Below are positions 1 to 12,580 of a stretch of DNA of 64,000 nt, one piece after another; positions within the stretch are counted from its first letter, which is position 1, and every line of letters starts with the position of its first letter. A model generated the notes under the pieces. The model saw nothing but the letters and a program-made list of their open reading frames with translations. It was not told the DNA's origin and made no database searches. A program made the position numbers and the translations under genes. This DNA comes from Halichoerus grypus (taxonomy: Eukaryota; Chordata; Mammalia; Carnivora; Phocidae): the NCBI RefSeq assembly GCF_964656455.1, contig NC_135712.1, positions 99,114,294-99,178,293 of the forward strand, read 5' to 3'.

Positions 1-2105
1 ACTTCAAAACAACTATTTGGAAAATGGAAGAGACCTTGGGCGCTAATTCATCTGGATGTTAATGGATATGGTGGTTTGAAAGGGGAATTAGTGTGTGTGT
101 TTTGAAGCTAATTAAGGCACAGTTGTTAAATGTCACATCTGTTGTTAATAAAGCATATGGTTTTAAGATTTAATCTTTCACAGATTTGGCATTTTTAACC
201 AATATCTGCTTATATTTGGATCAGAGATGAATTTGATCCTTTTGTGGTTTATTGGAATTCAATATTCAGGGTTTGATTTCAAGAGAGAACCTTTAAAATA
301 TTTTAGAGGAAATTTTCAAATTGTGATATATTCTATGACAAAAACTACTTAATATTTGTATCTTAATTAAAAATTTTAATGTTAAAGAATAGTCTAAGAA
401 TTAGAAAATATTTCAATCACTATGTAAGTAGTATTCTGGGGCAAAGAATTAGGGATCATTTTAATTGCAGCGTTTTAAATTTTATTTTTGATAAATATTG
501 TTTTTTATCCTCATGTATCTATTTAACATGGATTTGACTTCATAGTGTCTTGGCTTTCAAGTGCATGTGAGTTAACAATATGAATCACACACAATATGAA
601 ATACATAACAGTTCAGTTGCAATATATACGTTATAAAAGTTTTCCTGAAAATTTTAATTGAAGGTCTATTTTAGGGCAATGCAATTTTGTTTATGTTCAA
701 TTAATATTATCTTTCATTGTAAGAAGATAATTTATCTTGTTTTCATGTCTGCAATCTAGAAAGGTAAAACAAGAAGGAAATTACAATCCTTTACTTGACC
801 TCTTTTCACATCTAATTTGAGAGCATTGTTTCTGTTGAGATAACAGTCTCCATGGTTACTGGTTACGCAGACTTTTAAAATGTTTTAACAATGTTATGGG
901 GACCTATGGGGCTGTTGCTTTGCATTTCAGCAAATAAGGACATTTGTCCTCTGAGACTGTACCTCTGAAATAATAAGTGTGGATTAGATGAAGTGCATTG
1001 TAATGTTTATAACATATCAGTGGCTTATAAATGTATATATATGGGGGAAGATCCAGCATATATGGGGGAACATCCTCTTAAAATTAACCCAAACTGTAAT
1101 TTGTCAAAGTAAATGCCTATTAATAGATAGAGTTGGATTCAAGTGTCTGGTTGGATCAATATCACCGACTGTTCAAATAACGTAGAGACAACTCTCCATT
1201 TGGGGATTCAATCTTGTTATCTTTGAATATGGCAGGAAATGTCATAATCGCAGGGGAAAGCAGAGATGTCACTTAAGAAAAACAGATGGCATATTACAGA
1301 AAATAAACATTTACATAAATAGTCTAAAAAGCCTCACTTAAATGAATACAACTGTATGTTTTCTTTTGGTAATTTTTGGAAGACAACAGCTGGAGAGGGA
1401 GGAGGAGGTAAAGCATTTACTATCACACATTTTAACATCTTGACCATTCAATCTACCATAATTTTTTCCTAAAATGATCCATTTCTCAAGATGCCAATTC
1501 TATATGCACATATTTACATGTTGTATAAATGTATAAAAGGTAATACTACATGTTTGTTGTTAGTCAAGTATTGTGGATTTTTTTCAGCCATATAAAATAT
1601 TCTAAAGATTTTAACTGTATAAACCATGTAAGTGATTAGCACATTAAAATGTATCTTTTATTCCCTTCAGTATAGTTGAATTGTGAAAGCTTGAGCATCT
1701 GATATTAATAAGAAGAAGCCAGAAATTATTCAATTTTAATATACTTCTTTTTTTCAGTTTGACACATTTTAGTCAATTCATTTGGACTACCTACTAACTA
1801 TATCTGTATTACAAAGATAGACCACAGAAACAAACTGAAAGAAATAGAGCATGGAAGTAATCCTCTGGAGTGTTGGCATTTTGTTTGAGAAGATTTATTC
1901 TATGCTCTGTTTCACCCATCCTGAGAGTCAGTCATGTTAATTCAAGAGCTTTGTGTCACAGACTTTAAAAAAATGTTTTCCCTATTAAAATTTAGCTACT
2001 TTAATCCTAAAATTTGGGTCTGGCTTCTTTTTCCTTCTTTCTAAAATTTACAGTAATATTTTAATGTAAATTTGTTTCACATGAAAATATCAGTGAACTC
2101 TATTT
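1..2105. other. Unique AT-rich non-coding stretch
   Basis: No gene or recognisable dispersed repeat was seen. All open frames are short and AT-driven, including a 65-codon frame at 988-1185. The only structure I can point to is a two-copy tandem duplication at 1037-1075. Confidence 0.6.
1037..1075. repeat. Two-copy 21 bp tandem duplication
   Basis: The 18-mer ATATATGGGGGAAGATCC at 1037-1054 recurs at 1058-1075 with one mismatch, giving a 21 bp period. It is a small local duplication with no obvious function. Confidence 0.8.
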
Positions 2106-2120
2106 AAAATTATTTTGACT

Positions 2121-2328
2121 GGGGCGCCTGGGTGGCTCAGTCGTTAAGCGTCTGCCTTCGGCTCAGGTCATGATCCTGGGGTCCTGGGATCGAGCCCTGC
2201 ATCAGGCTCCCTGCTCAGCGGGAAGCCTGCTCCCCCCTCTCCCACTCCCCCTGCTTGTGTTCCCTCTCTCGCTGTGTCTCTCTGTCAAATAAATAAATAA
2301 AATCTTAAAAAAAAGAAAGCTTTAAAAA
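2121..2328 (+). mobile_element. Carnivore tRNA-Lys SINE, subfamily B
   Basis: The copy is full length, with the tRNA-like head GGGGCGCCTGGGTGGCTCAG, a CT-rich region and an AAATAAATAAAATCTT tail. A target-site duplication AAAATTATTTTGACTG lies at 2106-2121 and 2329-2344. The CAGCGGGAAGCCTGC and CTTGTGTTCCCTCTCTCGC motifs place it in the subfamily called B here. The intact duplication suggests a relatively recent insertion. Confidence 0.95.
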
Positions 2329-2344
2329 AAAATTATTTTGACTG

Positions 2345-4295
2345 TATTTTTAATGTCTTAAATACAGAAAAATATTAAAGGAAATGAGAAACTCAACAAA
2401 CCCCATAACTCACTGAAAAGTACTATTACAGTTTCATGTGTATGCTGTGTTACATTTTCAGTCTTGAGATATGAAAATTATTATCTGACCTATGACATGT
2501 TCTTAAGAAGGAATTAAGTAGCCAATAAAAATTATGCCCATTAAGGTACTTATTTTGTAAAAAACAAAAACAAAACAAAGAACTATCTACAATTAAAACT
2601 ATATAAGAAATACAAAATATATAGAATTAAAAAAATGTATATGTATATTCATTCTTGTCACAATTTAAAAGCACTTCTACCATCTTTTTCATGTGTTCTT
2701 TATTATGTACTTAGAAAATATTGCCTTTCTGTTGTTGTTGATCCCATTAACTTATCAGTATAACTAATCTAGGCTAAAAGATTGAATAGAAAAGGCCAAT
2801 GTGATAGATCAAATTTACCATGCAAATACATCTGAGTCAATGAAAATGTAAAATGATATCGCATTTATCTAAAAGTATATAAAATAAACAGAAACTGTTT
2901 AAAGTTACTGTTGAAGTTACTGTTTAAAGACCAAGTTACACCAATGATTGCTTATGATTCTCAACCTACAATATTATATAGATTAATCTAAATATGGGGA
3001 AAAAGATTATAAAATATTTCAAAGGGTCTTTATTCATACTTTTAATTTTTAAAAATTAATTTAATTTCTTAAAACATTTTGGAACTCTATCAGAGATGTT
3101 TGTGCAGTATTACCCAACTCAAATAAATGTAAATAACAAAAAGAACAAATGTCTCAAATATCCACTTATCTATCTATGATACTTTGGTGAAGTCATTTGG
3201 TTTCTCTTTAAGATGACATGAAATCTACAGCTGGGAGATACTAGAAAATGTATTTGCCAGCAAGGATATTCTATATAAATATTAGCTGTAGCTATTGCTG
3301 TAGTTTTACTGAGCTCAGGAAGAAATAATCTCTGGATCAGAGAGAAGGGAACTTAAATCTACTCAGTGCAGATGATAAGTCAGAATTTCATCAGATGATT
3401 TAGAATTGTTTTGCAGGGACTGTTTTCCTGTTCTCATATTACCAATTCTTCCATCTTTGTCATATTTTCTATTGTCCATTCTTTTTTATCATCTTTCCTT
3501 ATGCCCTTCTTTTTCTTTTCTCATGTTTTCCCCATCTTTCTTCTTTCTTTTCTATCTTTTAAAACCAACTATCTGGGGATATATTTGAGAACTATAAAAC
3601 TTACAGTGGGAATCTAAGCCACTAATAAGTTTGGATTTGATCTATCCTCTCTTGCCTTCCCCATAAATTCTATTAACATGTGTAAAACTAAATAAATATG
3701 CCCTTCTTCATAGGTCTTATAAGACTTCACGTATGTCACATATGTTCTTCGTAAGAACACACACAATATGCTAAATATATTTTTGCTTATATATTGTATG
3801 TATATTAAATTTATTAATAGCAATAGTTTGCAAACACATGTTATTGCTTTTGTTCTGCTATTAACTAGATCTCAACTTTGGATAAAGCCTATCAAATCAG
3901 TGAGACTGCTCATTTTTAATAAAAAAAGGTTGGGATAAATATTTTCTAATGTATGTTAATGTTTTACACAGTTATTATTCTCTATGATTTTGGTAGACAT
4001 CCATAAAATTGAGTCCATCTTTTAATGGAGAAATCAGGCATTGGATGCAAATTGGTAAATAGATAAAAATACAGAATACAATCCAAAGTTTAGATATACG
4101 GCTTACCTCTCCCTGTATTATTATACCATCTACTAATCTGCATATTCAAATAGGTAAATTTCACATGTTAACAATAATGTCCCATTTTTTCTTTCTAATA
4201 TCTCACACAGGTCTTTTCCATATTAACGTATCTATTATGTGTTAGATAATATGGTATCTGATGGACATACAATTATAAAAAGTCATGAGGTATTC
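2345..4295. other. Unique AT-rich stretch with a pyrimidine-rich patch
   Basis: No gene was recognised. 3475-3560 is strongly pyrimidine-biased on the plus strand, which creates two overlapping 60-68 codon frames rich in F, L and S. These are composition artefacts rather than genes. Confidence 0.6.
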
Positions 4296-4740
4296 ATTAA
4301 ATGAATGAATGTTCATTCATTCAATAAATATTTGAATTGTACTATGTTCCAGGCACTGTGTGAAGAACCAGTAATAGAACAAACAATACAGACAGGTATC
4401 CACAGGCATGGAGAGCACTCTGCAGTGTAAATACATGCATTAATAAATAGTAAATGACAATGTGCTTAAAAATGGCCTAAAGAAGATGTTATGATAGAGG
4501 ATGAGAGGGAAGGATTCTTGGACAATTTGTTTATTAAGGAGCTCTCTGCTAATGATGGACATGAATCAGTAAAGAGATAAGTCCAATACTGTATGGTAAC
4601 TATCTTGAGCAAGGAACAATGCACAGTCTATAATGAGCATGCAGAATAAAAGTGTTCTCTGGCACAGAGCTAGAGATTGAAGCAAGGAAGTCTTCTTGGA
4701 TGAGATAAAACATGAACTAAATCCTGAGGTCTAAGTCCAT
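4296..4740 (-). mobile_element. LINE-2 (L2) 3' end, antisense
   Basis: The plus strand reads TTCATTCATTCAATAAATAT, then TATGTTCCAGGCACTGTGTG, later a 'ggaagtcttcttggatgag' segment. These are the reverse complement of the L2 3' UTR and terminal ORF ('...ATAGTAGGCGCTCAATAAATATTTGTTGAATGAA'). The copy is old and diverged with no visible target-site duplication. Confidence 0.7.
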
Positions 4741-5670
4741 GTTTACAGGATAAAGAGAAGGTAAGAAAGAGTAGGAATAAAGGAATCCAAAAGCAACAAG
4801 TGTATAGAAAGACAGCTATGATAAGAGACTGAATTTATTAGGCATCATGGTTATTTATATTTTGGCAAGTTTGTTTTAAGTTACTCATAATGATTTTCTT
4901 CTCTACTTTCTATCATGACATACATAGTACTGCCTCCACTTTTATGTAATTATAACATAAAAGCACCATTTTACCATTTAAAACAGTCTTAAATAAGCAG
5001 TAGAAACACATTTTCCTTCTTATTTTGTTTGCACTGTGCCCTCTGAATCATTCCTATCTCAGGTTAGTCCTGATAATTCTGTTTCTTGGCCAATATCAGT
5101 GTGTTTGAATCAGTCCAGAAGGAGTCAGGTCAACAGCCTCCGTATTCCTGCTTTTCTGTCCTGATACTTTCTTAATCCCAAGCACTTATAACTTCTGGCA
5201 CAGACTTAGATAGCTACTCTCAAAGGCTTTAGCTATAAATTCTCTTTTGAACTGGTTCTGTCATTAATCACAGGTAGGATATGTGCCGTTTTGGTTCTCT
5301 TAAACAACGTAACTGAGAACCTAATGGTGTCAGATAAGCTGAAGACAAACTGATTTTTATTTTTCTTCATTTCTTTGCAAAAACAAAAACAAAAACAAAA
5401 AAACATTTCTTTATAAAATATTCCTAAAAATGAAAACTCCAAAGAAAAGTAAATATCACTAGAGCAAGACAATAGAATTTTATTTTTATATAAATCATCC
5501 GAAGTTCATATGACGCCTTCTCTATGTCATCTATTAGTGACATCAGTAATGTCATCCTGGGGATCTGAAGGACATACAGGGATGAAATAACCTCATTTTA
5601 AATAAAAATTGTATTCCTAAAATACAACAAATATACTAATTCTCATAATTAGTATTATTTCAAGCATTTA
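4741..5670. other. Unique stretch, nothing recognised
   Basis: AT-rich sequence with no recognised gene or repeat. The 79-codon minus-strand frame at 5233-5472 includes an FCFCFCF run that comes from a CAAAAA-type simple repeat near 5380-5403, so I do not call it. Confidence 0.5.
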
Positions 5671-5825
5671 AAAATCTACTTTATTGAGATATAATTTACA
5701 TACAAGCTTAATTTTAATTCTACAGCTTGAATTGTCTAGTTTAATTTTAAATTTTAATTGTACATTCTGATGCCTTTTGACAAGTATACACCCATATAAC
5801 CACCATCACAACCAAGATATAGAAT
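5671..5825 (-). mobile_element. L1M-type LINE-1 3' UTR fragment, antisense
   Basis: The sequence TTTATTGAGATATAATTTACATAC followed by 'ataaccaccatcacaaccaagatatagaa' matches by eye the reverse complement of ancient L1M 3' UTRs. It is old and truncated. Family assignment is from memory only. Confidence 0.6.
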
Positions 5826-5977
5826 ATTTGGGGTGATGGAGATGCTGTAACCATAATTTTCATAGATCTTATCATTGAAAGCCAAATAGGTATCTGCTAA
5901 AGAGGTCATGTTATTAATATTTAATGTAATACATAACTAATTAAAATGAAATTAATATGTAATGACAATATTATATA

Positions 5978-6078
5978 AGATCTCTGAAGGCAGAGATTTC
6001 TGTCAGATTTGTTCAATGCCATATATTCCAGGGACATATGCTAGGTGTTCAATACATTTATGTTGAATAGATGAGCTA
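5978..6078 (+). mobile_element. L2 3' end, sense
   Basis: The segment runs 'gaaggcagagatttctgtc', then 'gctaggtgttcaatacattt' and 'gttgaatagatgag'. This is the usual order of the L2 3' end (GGGCAGGGA..TTTGT..CAATAAATATTTGTTGAATGAATGA). It is short and diverged. Confidence 0.6.
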
Positions 6079-7790
6079 GGAATAAACTGCTTACCTGAAT
6101 GAAAAAAACATATTTTCATTAAATTTCCCTGTACTCATATTTTCATTTGATTATGTTATAGACATATATTTTGCAATAAGGAATAATATATACCAACATT
6201 AACAAAGCATTGTGCTAAATATATTAGTTCTTATAAACATGTATAATTTAACCTATAAATGTTACCCTTCTAACCTCAGCATCATTTTCTTAAAAATGCT
6301 ATTTATCTAACTAATCAGAGCAATTGCTTTGATAAACTACCCAATACTCATTACATTTGTTCAGTTTTATGATGGTAATGGATACAGCAAGTTTATGTGA
6401 TTACTGCAAACTAGTATTATTTTGAAATATTGAAAACAAGTGGTCATTAAAAAATAGTAACCCAAGTTGAGATTATTGACCAGATGATTTTTTTCCCAGA
6501 TAGTAAAAACTGTTAGATTGCTAAGCAAACTTTTCATCCAGACATAAGCAATTGTCTTTGGCAACAGTAACATATTAAAAAGCAATGATCCACACTGTTC
6601 TTAATACTACAAAAAGGAGTTCTTTCATTCCTGGACAGTTGCAGTTCTCCATAACAACAGTAATTTTCAGTGCCTGGAAATTCTATTTGACATACTAGGG
6701 TCAGGAGTTGCTATTACCAGTAACAGCAGGTGCTTATAATTTCATGACAGCAGAAAAGGTCTCACCGATTATGATTGTTACAAAATTTTAGACAATAGAT
6801 ATTTTCATTCTTTAGCAACACCATTCTCCTCATAAAATAGCCTATTTCATTCTTTGATAACACTTTTTTTAAGAAATTGCATACTCTTTCTTTCCTACAG
6901 CAAATGTTCTGGATAGTTCTCTTCCATTCACCCTTGGCCCTTCTCACAAGGTTTGGTTTTTCTGACAGCTATGCCATTGCTCAGCTCTATCACAACAGAT
7001 GCTGCTTCTCTTTCAGCTTCAACACCACTTACATCTGAGTTCAAATGCTCACCTGGCAGCCTCCAGCTTTTCATGCTATGCTATGTATTCATTTCAGTAG
7101 AGGGTATGCCTGGCCAAGTTACTTTGCAACAGGAAACAAAACAAAAAAGTATCATCAGCAAAAATTAACAAAAGATCATAATTATGGGTTAAATATGTAC
7201 TAAGTGGCTACCCTGCAATGGTAATGAATGGCATCTTCTTTTCTGAAAGAAAAAAAAAAATAAAGGCAAATAAACCAACTGAACTACAGTAGCAGATGGT
7301 TTCAAAAATCATGAAAGAAAATAATTTCTTTTGGACTGAAATACAATCCAATTCTTTTATAAACTGCACCCCTGGAGTTTTGGAATAATTTTAAAGATCA
7401 CTCTCTAGTCCTCAGTCAGGTACAACCCAATTTAGAGGCATCCAGCAATTGCAGTTAAACTTCACTGCCCTGGGAAGTCTCTGGAAACACAGGTGTTTCC
7501 AGCATTCACTTTCAAAGTATATCCAACTAAAGAGATGGGTCATAGATCTAAAACTTCTATCTTTACTACATGGTTGTAAAGGGTATCATACAGTTGATCA
7601 AGCTAATGAATAAAATGAGTATTGACGGTCAGAGCAAAGCCTTTCATGATGTTCCACAACAATGACAACAACAACAATAACAATAATATTAGTTCAGACC
7701 AGCTACATTTTGCTGAACAAGCCACAGATCCTCAAAATGTATATGATATATACAGAAAGACATGAAGGCATTATTTTTTTCTTTTATGTT
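6079..7790. other. Mostly unique stretch, possible MIR remnant
   Basis: No gene was recognised. 6195-6270 weakly resembles a MIR core ('gcattgtgctaaatatatta'), too diverged to call firmly. Short frames at 6367-6585, 6762-6947 and 6953-7168 lack recognisable domains. Confidence 0.5.
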
Positions 7791-7812
7791 TTTAAAAAGA
7801 TCTTATTTATGT

Positions 7813-7849
<37 letters not shown>

Positions 7850-8006
7850 CAAGGACAAGCGGGGGCGGGGGAGAAGGGTAGAGGGAAAAGAAGAAGCAGA
7901 CTCCCCACTTAGCAGGGAGCCTGATGTGGGGCTCGATCCCAGGACCCCAAGATCATGACCTGAGCTGAAGGCAGACACTTAACCAACTGAGCCACCCAGA
8001 CACCCC
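7791..8006 (-). mobile_element. Carnivore SINE, antisense, with (GA)n expansion
   Basis: The minus-oriented copy ends at 'gagccacccagacacccc'. The T-rich end is followed by a (GA)13 run at 7817-7843, an expanded version of the SINE's internal CT tract. A T-rich 'tattttttttcctttatgt'-like duplication flanks both sides. Frames at 7662-7958 and 7784-7978 are SINE translations. Confidence 0.9.
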
Positions 8007-8197
8007 TATTTTTTTTTCCTTTATGTATGTTTTCGCATTCCAAATACCATAGGAAAGAGAAAGAGAGAGAGAGAGAAAGATAGAGATGCTGGTACTTTAT
8101 TCCCATGTCTCTTTCCTCAATCATTGCTAGTGTATATGTTTCACTTTATGAAGATGAACAATTATAATTCATTAAGAACTATAATATATATTTTTAT

Positions 8198-8404
8198 TTT
8201 TGATTATTTTAAAGATTTATTTATTCATTTGAGAGACAGAGAGAGAGCACAAGCAACCAGGGGCAGAGAGAGAGAAATCCTCAAGCAGACTTCCCACACA
8301 GGGCAGAGCTCAACCTGGGGCTCAATCCTGGGACCCTGAGATCATGACCTGAGCAGAAATCAAGAGCCAGATGCTTAACTGACTGAGCCACCCAGGCACC
8401 CCCA
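8198..8404 (-). mobile_element. Carnivore SINE, antisense
   Basis: The T-rich tail side (AAAGATTTATTTATTCATTT) is followed by a GA-rich tract and ends with GAGCCACCCAGGCACCCC. An imperfect target-site duplication starting AACTATAATATAT is visible at 8177 and 8408. It is the second member of a three-copy same-strand run. Confidence 0.9.
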
Positions 8405-8468
8405 AAAAACTATAATATATGTTTTTAAATTAAAGATCTAGGTACTTACTATAGTTTATCTTACTTTT

Positions 8469-8669
8469 TTTTGTTAAGAGAGAGAGAGCACGTGTGTGGA
8501 GGAGGTGGGGGGTGGTGAGGGACAGAGGGAGAGGGAGAGAGAGAATCTTAAGCAGGTTCCATACCCAGCACCCAGCCCGAGGCAGGACTAGATCTCACGA
8601 CCCTGAGATCATGACCTGAGTCGAAATCAAGAGTTAGACGTTTAACCTAGTGAGTCACCCAGATGCCCC
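8469..8669 (-). mobile_element. Carnivore SINE, antisense, diverged
   Basis: The copy ends 'gagtcacccagatgcccc' and is flanked by ATCTTACTTTT at 8458-8468 and 8670-8680. It carries more substitutions than its neighbours, so it is probably older. Confidence 0.9.
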
Positions 8670-8883
8670 ATCTTACTTTTATGAAAAAAAAAAAAAAAAT
8701 CCATGGCTTTCCTGTTTGGAGAAATGCAAAACTAATATAAATAATCCAGAGTTAAGAGTAATGTACAAAATGAAAAACTTAATTTCATTGTAAGAAATAT
8801 GATGCCAGGAAAAAAAGAAGCCTGTAAATCAATAAATTTGTCCAAATGAATATTAAGATTCCTTACAAAGACAGTTGAGAGTG

Positions 8884-9060
8884 GGGCGTCTAGGTGGCTT
8901 AGTTGGTTAAGCGGCTGACTCTTGATTTCCACTCAGGTCATGATCTCAGGGTCATGCAACTGAGCTCCACACTCAGTGGGCGTCTGCTTGAGATTCTCCC
9001 TCTGTCCTTCCCCCTGCTTGCTCCCTGTGTCTCTAAAATGAATAAATAAATCTTTTTTAA
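8884..9060 (+). mobile_element. Carnivore SINE, sense, short form
   Basis: The head reads GGGCGTCTAGGTGGCTTAG and the tail AATAAATAAATC. The target-site duplication is AAAGACAGTTGAGAGTG at 8867-8883 and AAAGACAATTGAGAGTG at 9061-9077, with one mismatch. It lies opposite in direction to the three SINEs just upstream. Confidence 0.93.
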
Positions 9061-9077
9061 AAAGACAATTGAGAGTG

Positions 9078-10588
9078 TGACTATTATGGTCAAAATATTT
9101 CTATCTATCCCCTGCAGTTTAGAAGATAAAGTACATGATAGTAGGACCCCATATGTACTTAGAGCAGTGTTTCACAAAGAGGAGGTAGTAAGGATATTTT
9201 TGAGTGAATAAATGCCTGAATAAATGTATAGTGTGTAAGTACTTAAAAAAAACATAGGTAACCCATTATTTGTTCATTAAAGAAGTTATGCCAACTAATT
9301 TGTATTTTATTTTAGATAGGGCCATTGATTATAAAGTAGCTTGCTTATAGACAGGAGAACCTCAAGCTAGAAAATTGTACAATTAACTAGATTTCAATAT
9401 TTGAGCAGATCCAATTAAAGCTTGAATCTGTACAAACTTTGCTTATGATATTCACTGGTGGCCTTTCTATGACAGTTTCCTATTAAATTGTTTTACCTTA
9501 TTGTAGGTGATAATATAAAGGGTAAGGTTATCAAATATGTGATTAATACAGAGTAAGGAGAAGTTATTACGTAGACTGGTAGATTTATGTGTAAGGTTTT
9601 TTAATAGGCTAAAGTAACAGAAAAAAATTAATCTTGATGGGATAAAGTTTATGAATTTAATTTATGAAAACTTAGTCATACAGATTGAATATGGAGAACT
9701 GACTTATTATAAAGTCACATGAGAAGCATTAGTAAAAATTTAGTTGAATAGAAGCCAAATAAGCAGCATTCTATAAATGCAAGATAAATCTAATGTAATG
9801 TTGGTTTTCTTAATCAATGTATAATGTCTATTATTTATGTATGTATATTATCACACTTAAGTATGTACGTAATATTGACAGAAGTGTGCATATAATTTCT
9901 TAGTCTTCTACATGGCATTCAATTTGAGACTGTCATGTTCTTTAGATTTCACAACTGTCTTCTTAAGGAGTATATAATATGGTTGAGAGAGATTTCTAGG
10001 AAAAAACACGTTTATTTTTTCCAAATATATTTCTGTATATTATACATATATAAATGCCTAATTAGATAACTCAAATTCAGGCCAACCCAAATCATGGCTA
10101 AAATACAGTAGAACTTACTTTGAGGGTGTTTGAGTATATTAACAAATGCTTTAGTTTAACTTACTGTATGCTGGGTGAGGTGTTAAAATTATATTTAGAC
10201 ACTCCTCAAGTTATGTTTTCAAAATATTTAATTTAATTCTAGCATAAAAATGATATAGACAATAAAGTAATATGGATATACTGGTGTATATATTTGTATG
10301 AATGTTTTTATAGTCTCTGAGTTGTACAGCATGTATATATCTAGATAGAGTCCTACAAGCCACAACATAGTATCCAATTAAATATGTTAAATAAGAAATA
10401 TCAATTTTAAGTATTTAAATTTAACATTTAATTCCAGAGAAATCATTAAATACAGTTTCAGTAATACAGCTGGTAATTGATTAACTCTAATAATGGTTCT
10501 GAGTTGATTTGTTTTCCTTTCCACTGATACTAAGGGTTTTTAAAGTCTATACATGTCTACTATTGATCATGAATAATTCCCATTTTAC
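9078..10588. other. Unique AT-rich stretch
   Basis: No open frame of at least 60 codons and no recognisable repeat family. There is nothing to annotate beyond AT richness. Confidence 0.6.
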
Positions 10589-10976
10589 TTTTTTAAGTTT
10601 TTCTTAAAATCTAGTTAACATACAGTGTAATATTAGTTTCAGGTGTACAATATAGTGATTCAGCACTTCCATACATCGCCTGGTGCTCATCACAAGTGCG
10701 CTCCTTAATCCCCATCACCTATTTCACCCATTCCGTTCACCCCATTTCCCTCTGGTAACCATCAGCTTGTTCTCTATGGTTGAGTCTGTTTCTTGGTTTG
10801 CCTCCCTCTCTCTCTTTTTTCTTTTGCTCATTTGTTTTGTTTCTTAAATTCACACATGAGTGAAATCATATGGCATTTGTCTTTCTCTGACTTATTTCAC
10901 TTAGGATTATACTCTAGCTCCATCCATGTCATTGCAAATGGCAGGATTTCATTCTTTTTTTATGGTTGAGTGTTTG
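10589..10976 (-). mobile_element. Carnivore L1 3' end, antisense
   Basis: The plus strand shows the reverse complement of an L1 3' UTR ('agttaacatacagtgtaata', 'ccccatcacctatttcaccc') joined to the ORF2 C-terminal region ('ctagctccatccatgtcatt'). The element is truncated at its 5' side near 10976. It is non-autonomous and non-coding. Confidence 0.85.
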
Positions 10977-11330
10977 ACTCCTCCTTCTTCAAATGAGAAA
11001 AAGGGAAATGCAGAGGTCAGAGGACTGAGTCCTAGAGCACTTCAGTGTTGAGAATTAGGAGGAATCAGGAGATAAGAAAGAAAAGCACCCAGTGAATTAG
11101 AAGTTAAACCAAGAGAGTGTAATATTCTGTTAGCTAAGAAAAGAGCTTCAAGGGGAAAAGACTGAACTACTATTTAAAATGCTGCTAAATCAAGTCAGAT
11201 GCAGAGTGAGAATTAACCAATGGACATAGAAAAATGGAGATCAGTTTCTACGGAATGACAAGGACCAACGCTTGATCTTCAAGAAAGAATGAGTATAGAA
11301 AGGAAAAATGAGGTAGCACTGGAAGTGGCT
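10977..11330. other. Purine-rich unique stretch
   Basis: Unique, A/G-biased sequence between two L1 3' ends. No gene or repeat recognised. Confidence 0.5.
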
Positions 11331-11433
11331 TTTTTTTTTTTTTTTTAGTTTTTATTTATATTCCAGTTAGTTAACATACAGTGTAATATTAATTTCAGGA
11401 GTAGAATTTAGTGATTCAACACTATAAGTGGGC
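11331..11433 (-). mobile_element. Short L1 3' end, antisense
   Basis: A poly-T run is followed by 'agttagttaacatacagtgt' and 'gtgattcaacacta', the terminal portion of the same L1 3' UTR type as at 10.6 kb. It is only about 100 bp and is directly followed by a SINE. Confidence 0.8.
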
Positions 11434-11620
11434 TTTTTTTTTTAAAGATTTTTAAAATTTATTTGTCACAGAGAGAGACAGACACACAAGCAGGCAGGCA
11501 GAGTGAGAAGCAGACTCCCTGATGAGCAAGGAGTCTGATGCGGAACTCGATCCCAGGACCCTGGGATCATGACCTGAGCTGAAGGCAGACGCTTAACTGA
11601 CTGAGCCACCCAGGTGTCCC
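11434..11620 (-). mobile_element. Carnivore SINE, antisense
   Basis: The T-rich end, AAAGATTTTTAAAATTTATT, a GA tract and the terminal GAGCCACCCAGGTGTCCC are all present. 'aagtgggcttttt' before and 'aagcggacttttt' after form a likely degenerate duplication. It sits at the inner end of a short L1. Confidence 0.9.
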
Positions 11621-12454
11621 AGAAGCGGACTTTTTTTTAAGGGAAAAAGTCAAAACATGTCTGTATGCTGATCATATTGATCCAGGAAGCAGAGAGAACA
11701 TGGGAGAAAGAGGAAAATTGCTGGGGTGTTGCATTAAAAATAAAAAAAAAGAGTATTGAATCTTACACAAAATACGGAAGAGTTGTTTTGGATAGGAATT
11801 TGGAAAATTCATCCAAACTAATGAATGAGAAATTAGATATGAAAGCAAATAGAAGTAAATTGTTAGATACAGTAGTAAGTATTTGAGAAAACTTCCTAAT
11901 AATTCTTTCTTTTTTTCCCCACTGCGGAATAAGAAACAAAATTTTCAGCTGAGCAACAGGTGAAAAGAGATGATGGAAATCTGAAGAAAGGAAAAAATGA
12001 AAGGGAAGGTATAAACTTATCTTGAAGAATAGGGTAGGAAGAGACTAGGAAACTGTCATGATTGTAAGGCAGTACCAACTTTTGAATTTGGTAATTTTAG
12101 GTTTAGAGGGTGAACATTCAGCAGGCTCCTGTGTTTATTACTCTAGCCACATTCAGCCACAGGAATTCATGTGGTGAGTGGGCAGCACTGGATTCAACCA
12201 CATTCGTGGCAGGAAAAACATAGGCAAATGCCACATTGAATTGAATTTAAGTCATTAGTACAAATTCATTTTCCAAAACTGTAAAAAAATGTAGACATTA
12301 AATAGTTGGGATTATGTTCATTCTGCTTTGCTCTATCAAGACACACAGAATATGCAATTTTAGGGAATCAGTTCATACCGTAGTGCAGTGTAGTGCAGAA
12401 GGAAGGAAGGAGTAGAATTTCACAGTTATAAGTACACACTGGGTAGTTAAATAA
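11621..12454. other. Unique stretch, nothing recognised
   Basis: A 73-codon frame at 11665-11886 (+) and a 60-codon frame at 11896-12078 (-) show no domain or family resemblance. No repeat was recognised. Confidence 0.5.
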
Positions 12455-12580
12455 GTCTAGAATAAATTCTAGCTTCAAAACTATTCTGGGAACATGGATA
12501 CTTTAAGTTCTCTCAGTCTCAGTTTCTTCAGTTGTTTGATGTGAGAATTTAATGAGATAATGAAAAATATTTAGCCATGC
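12455..12580 (+). mobile_element. Probable MIR SINE fragment
   Basis: 'ctcagtctcagtttcttcag' followed by 'gtgagaatttaatgagataa' matches the 3' half of MIR (CCTCAGTTTCCTCATCTGT...GAGGATTAAATGAGATAAT). It is old and diverged. Confidence 0.6.
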
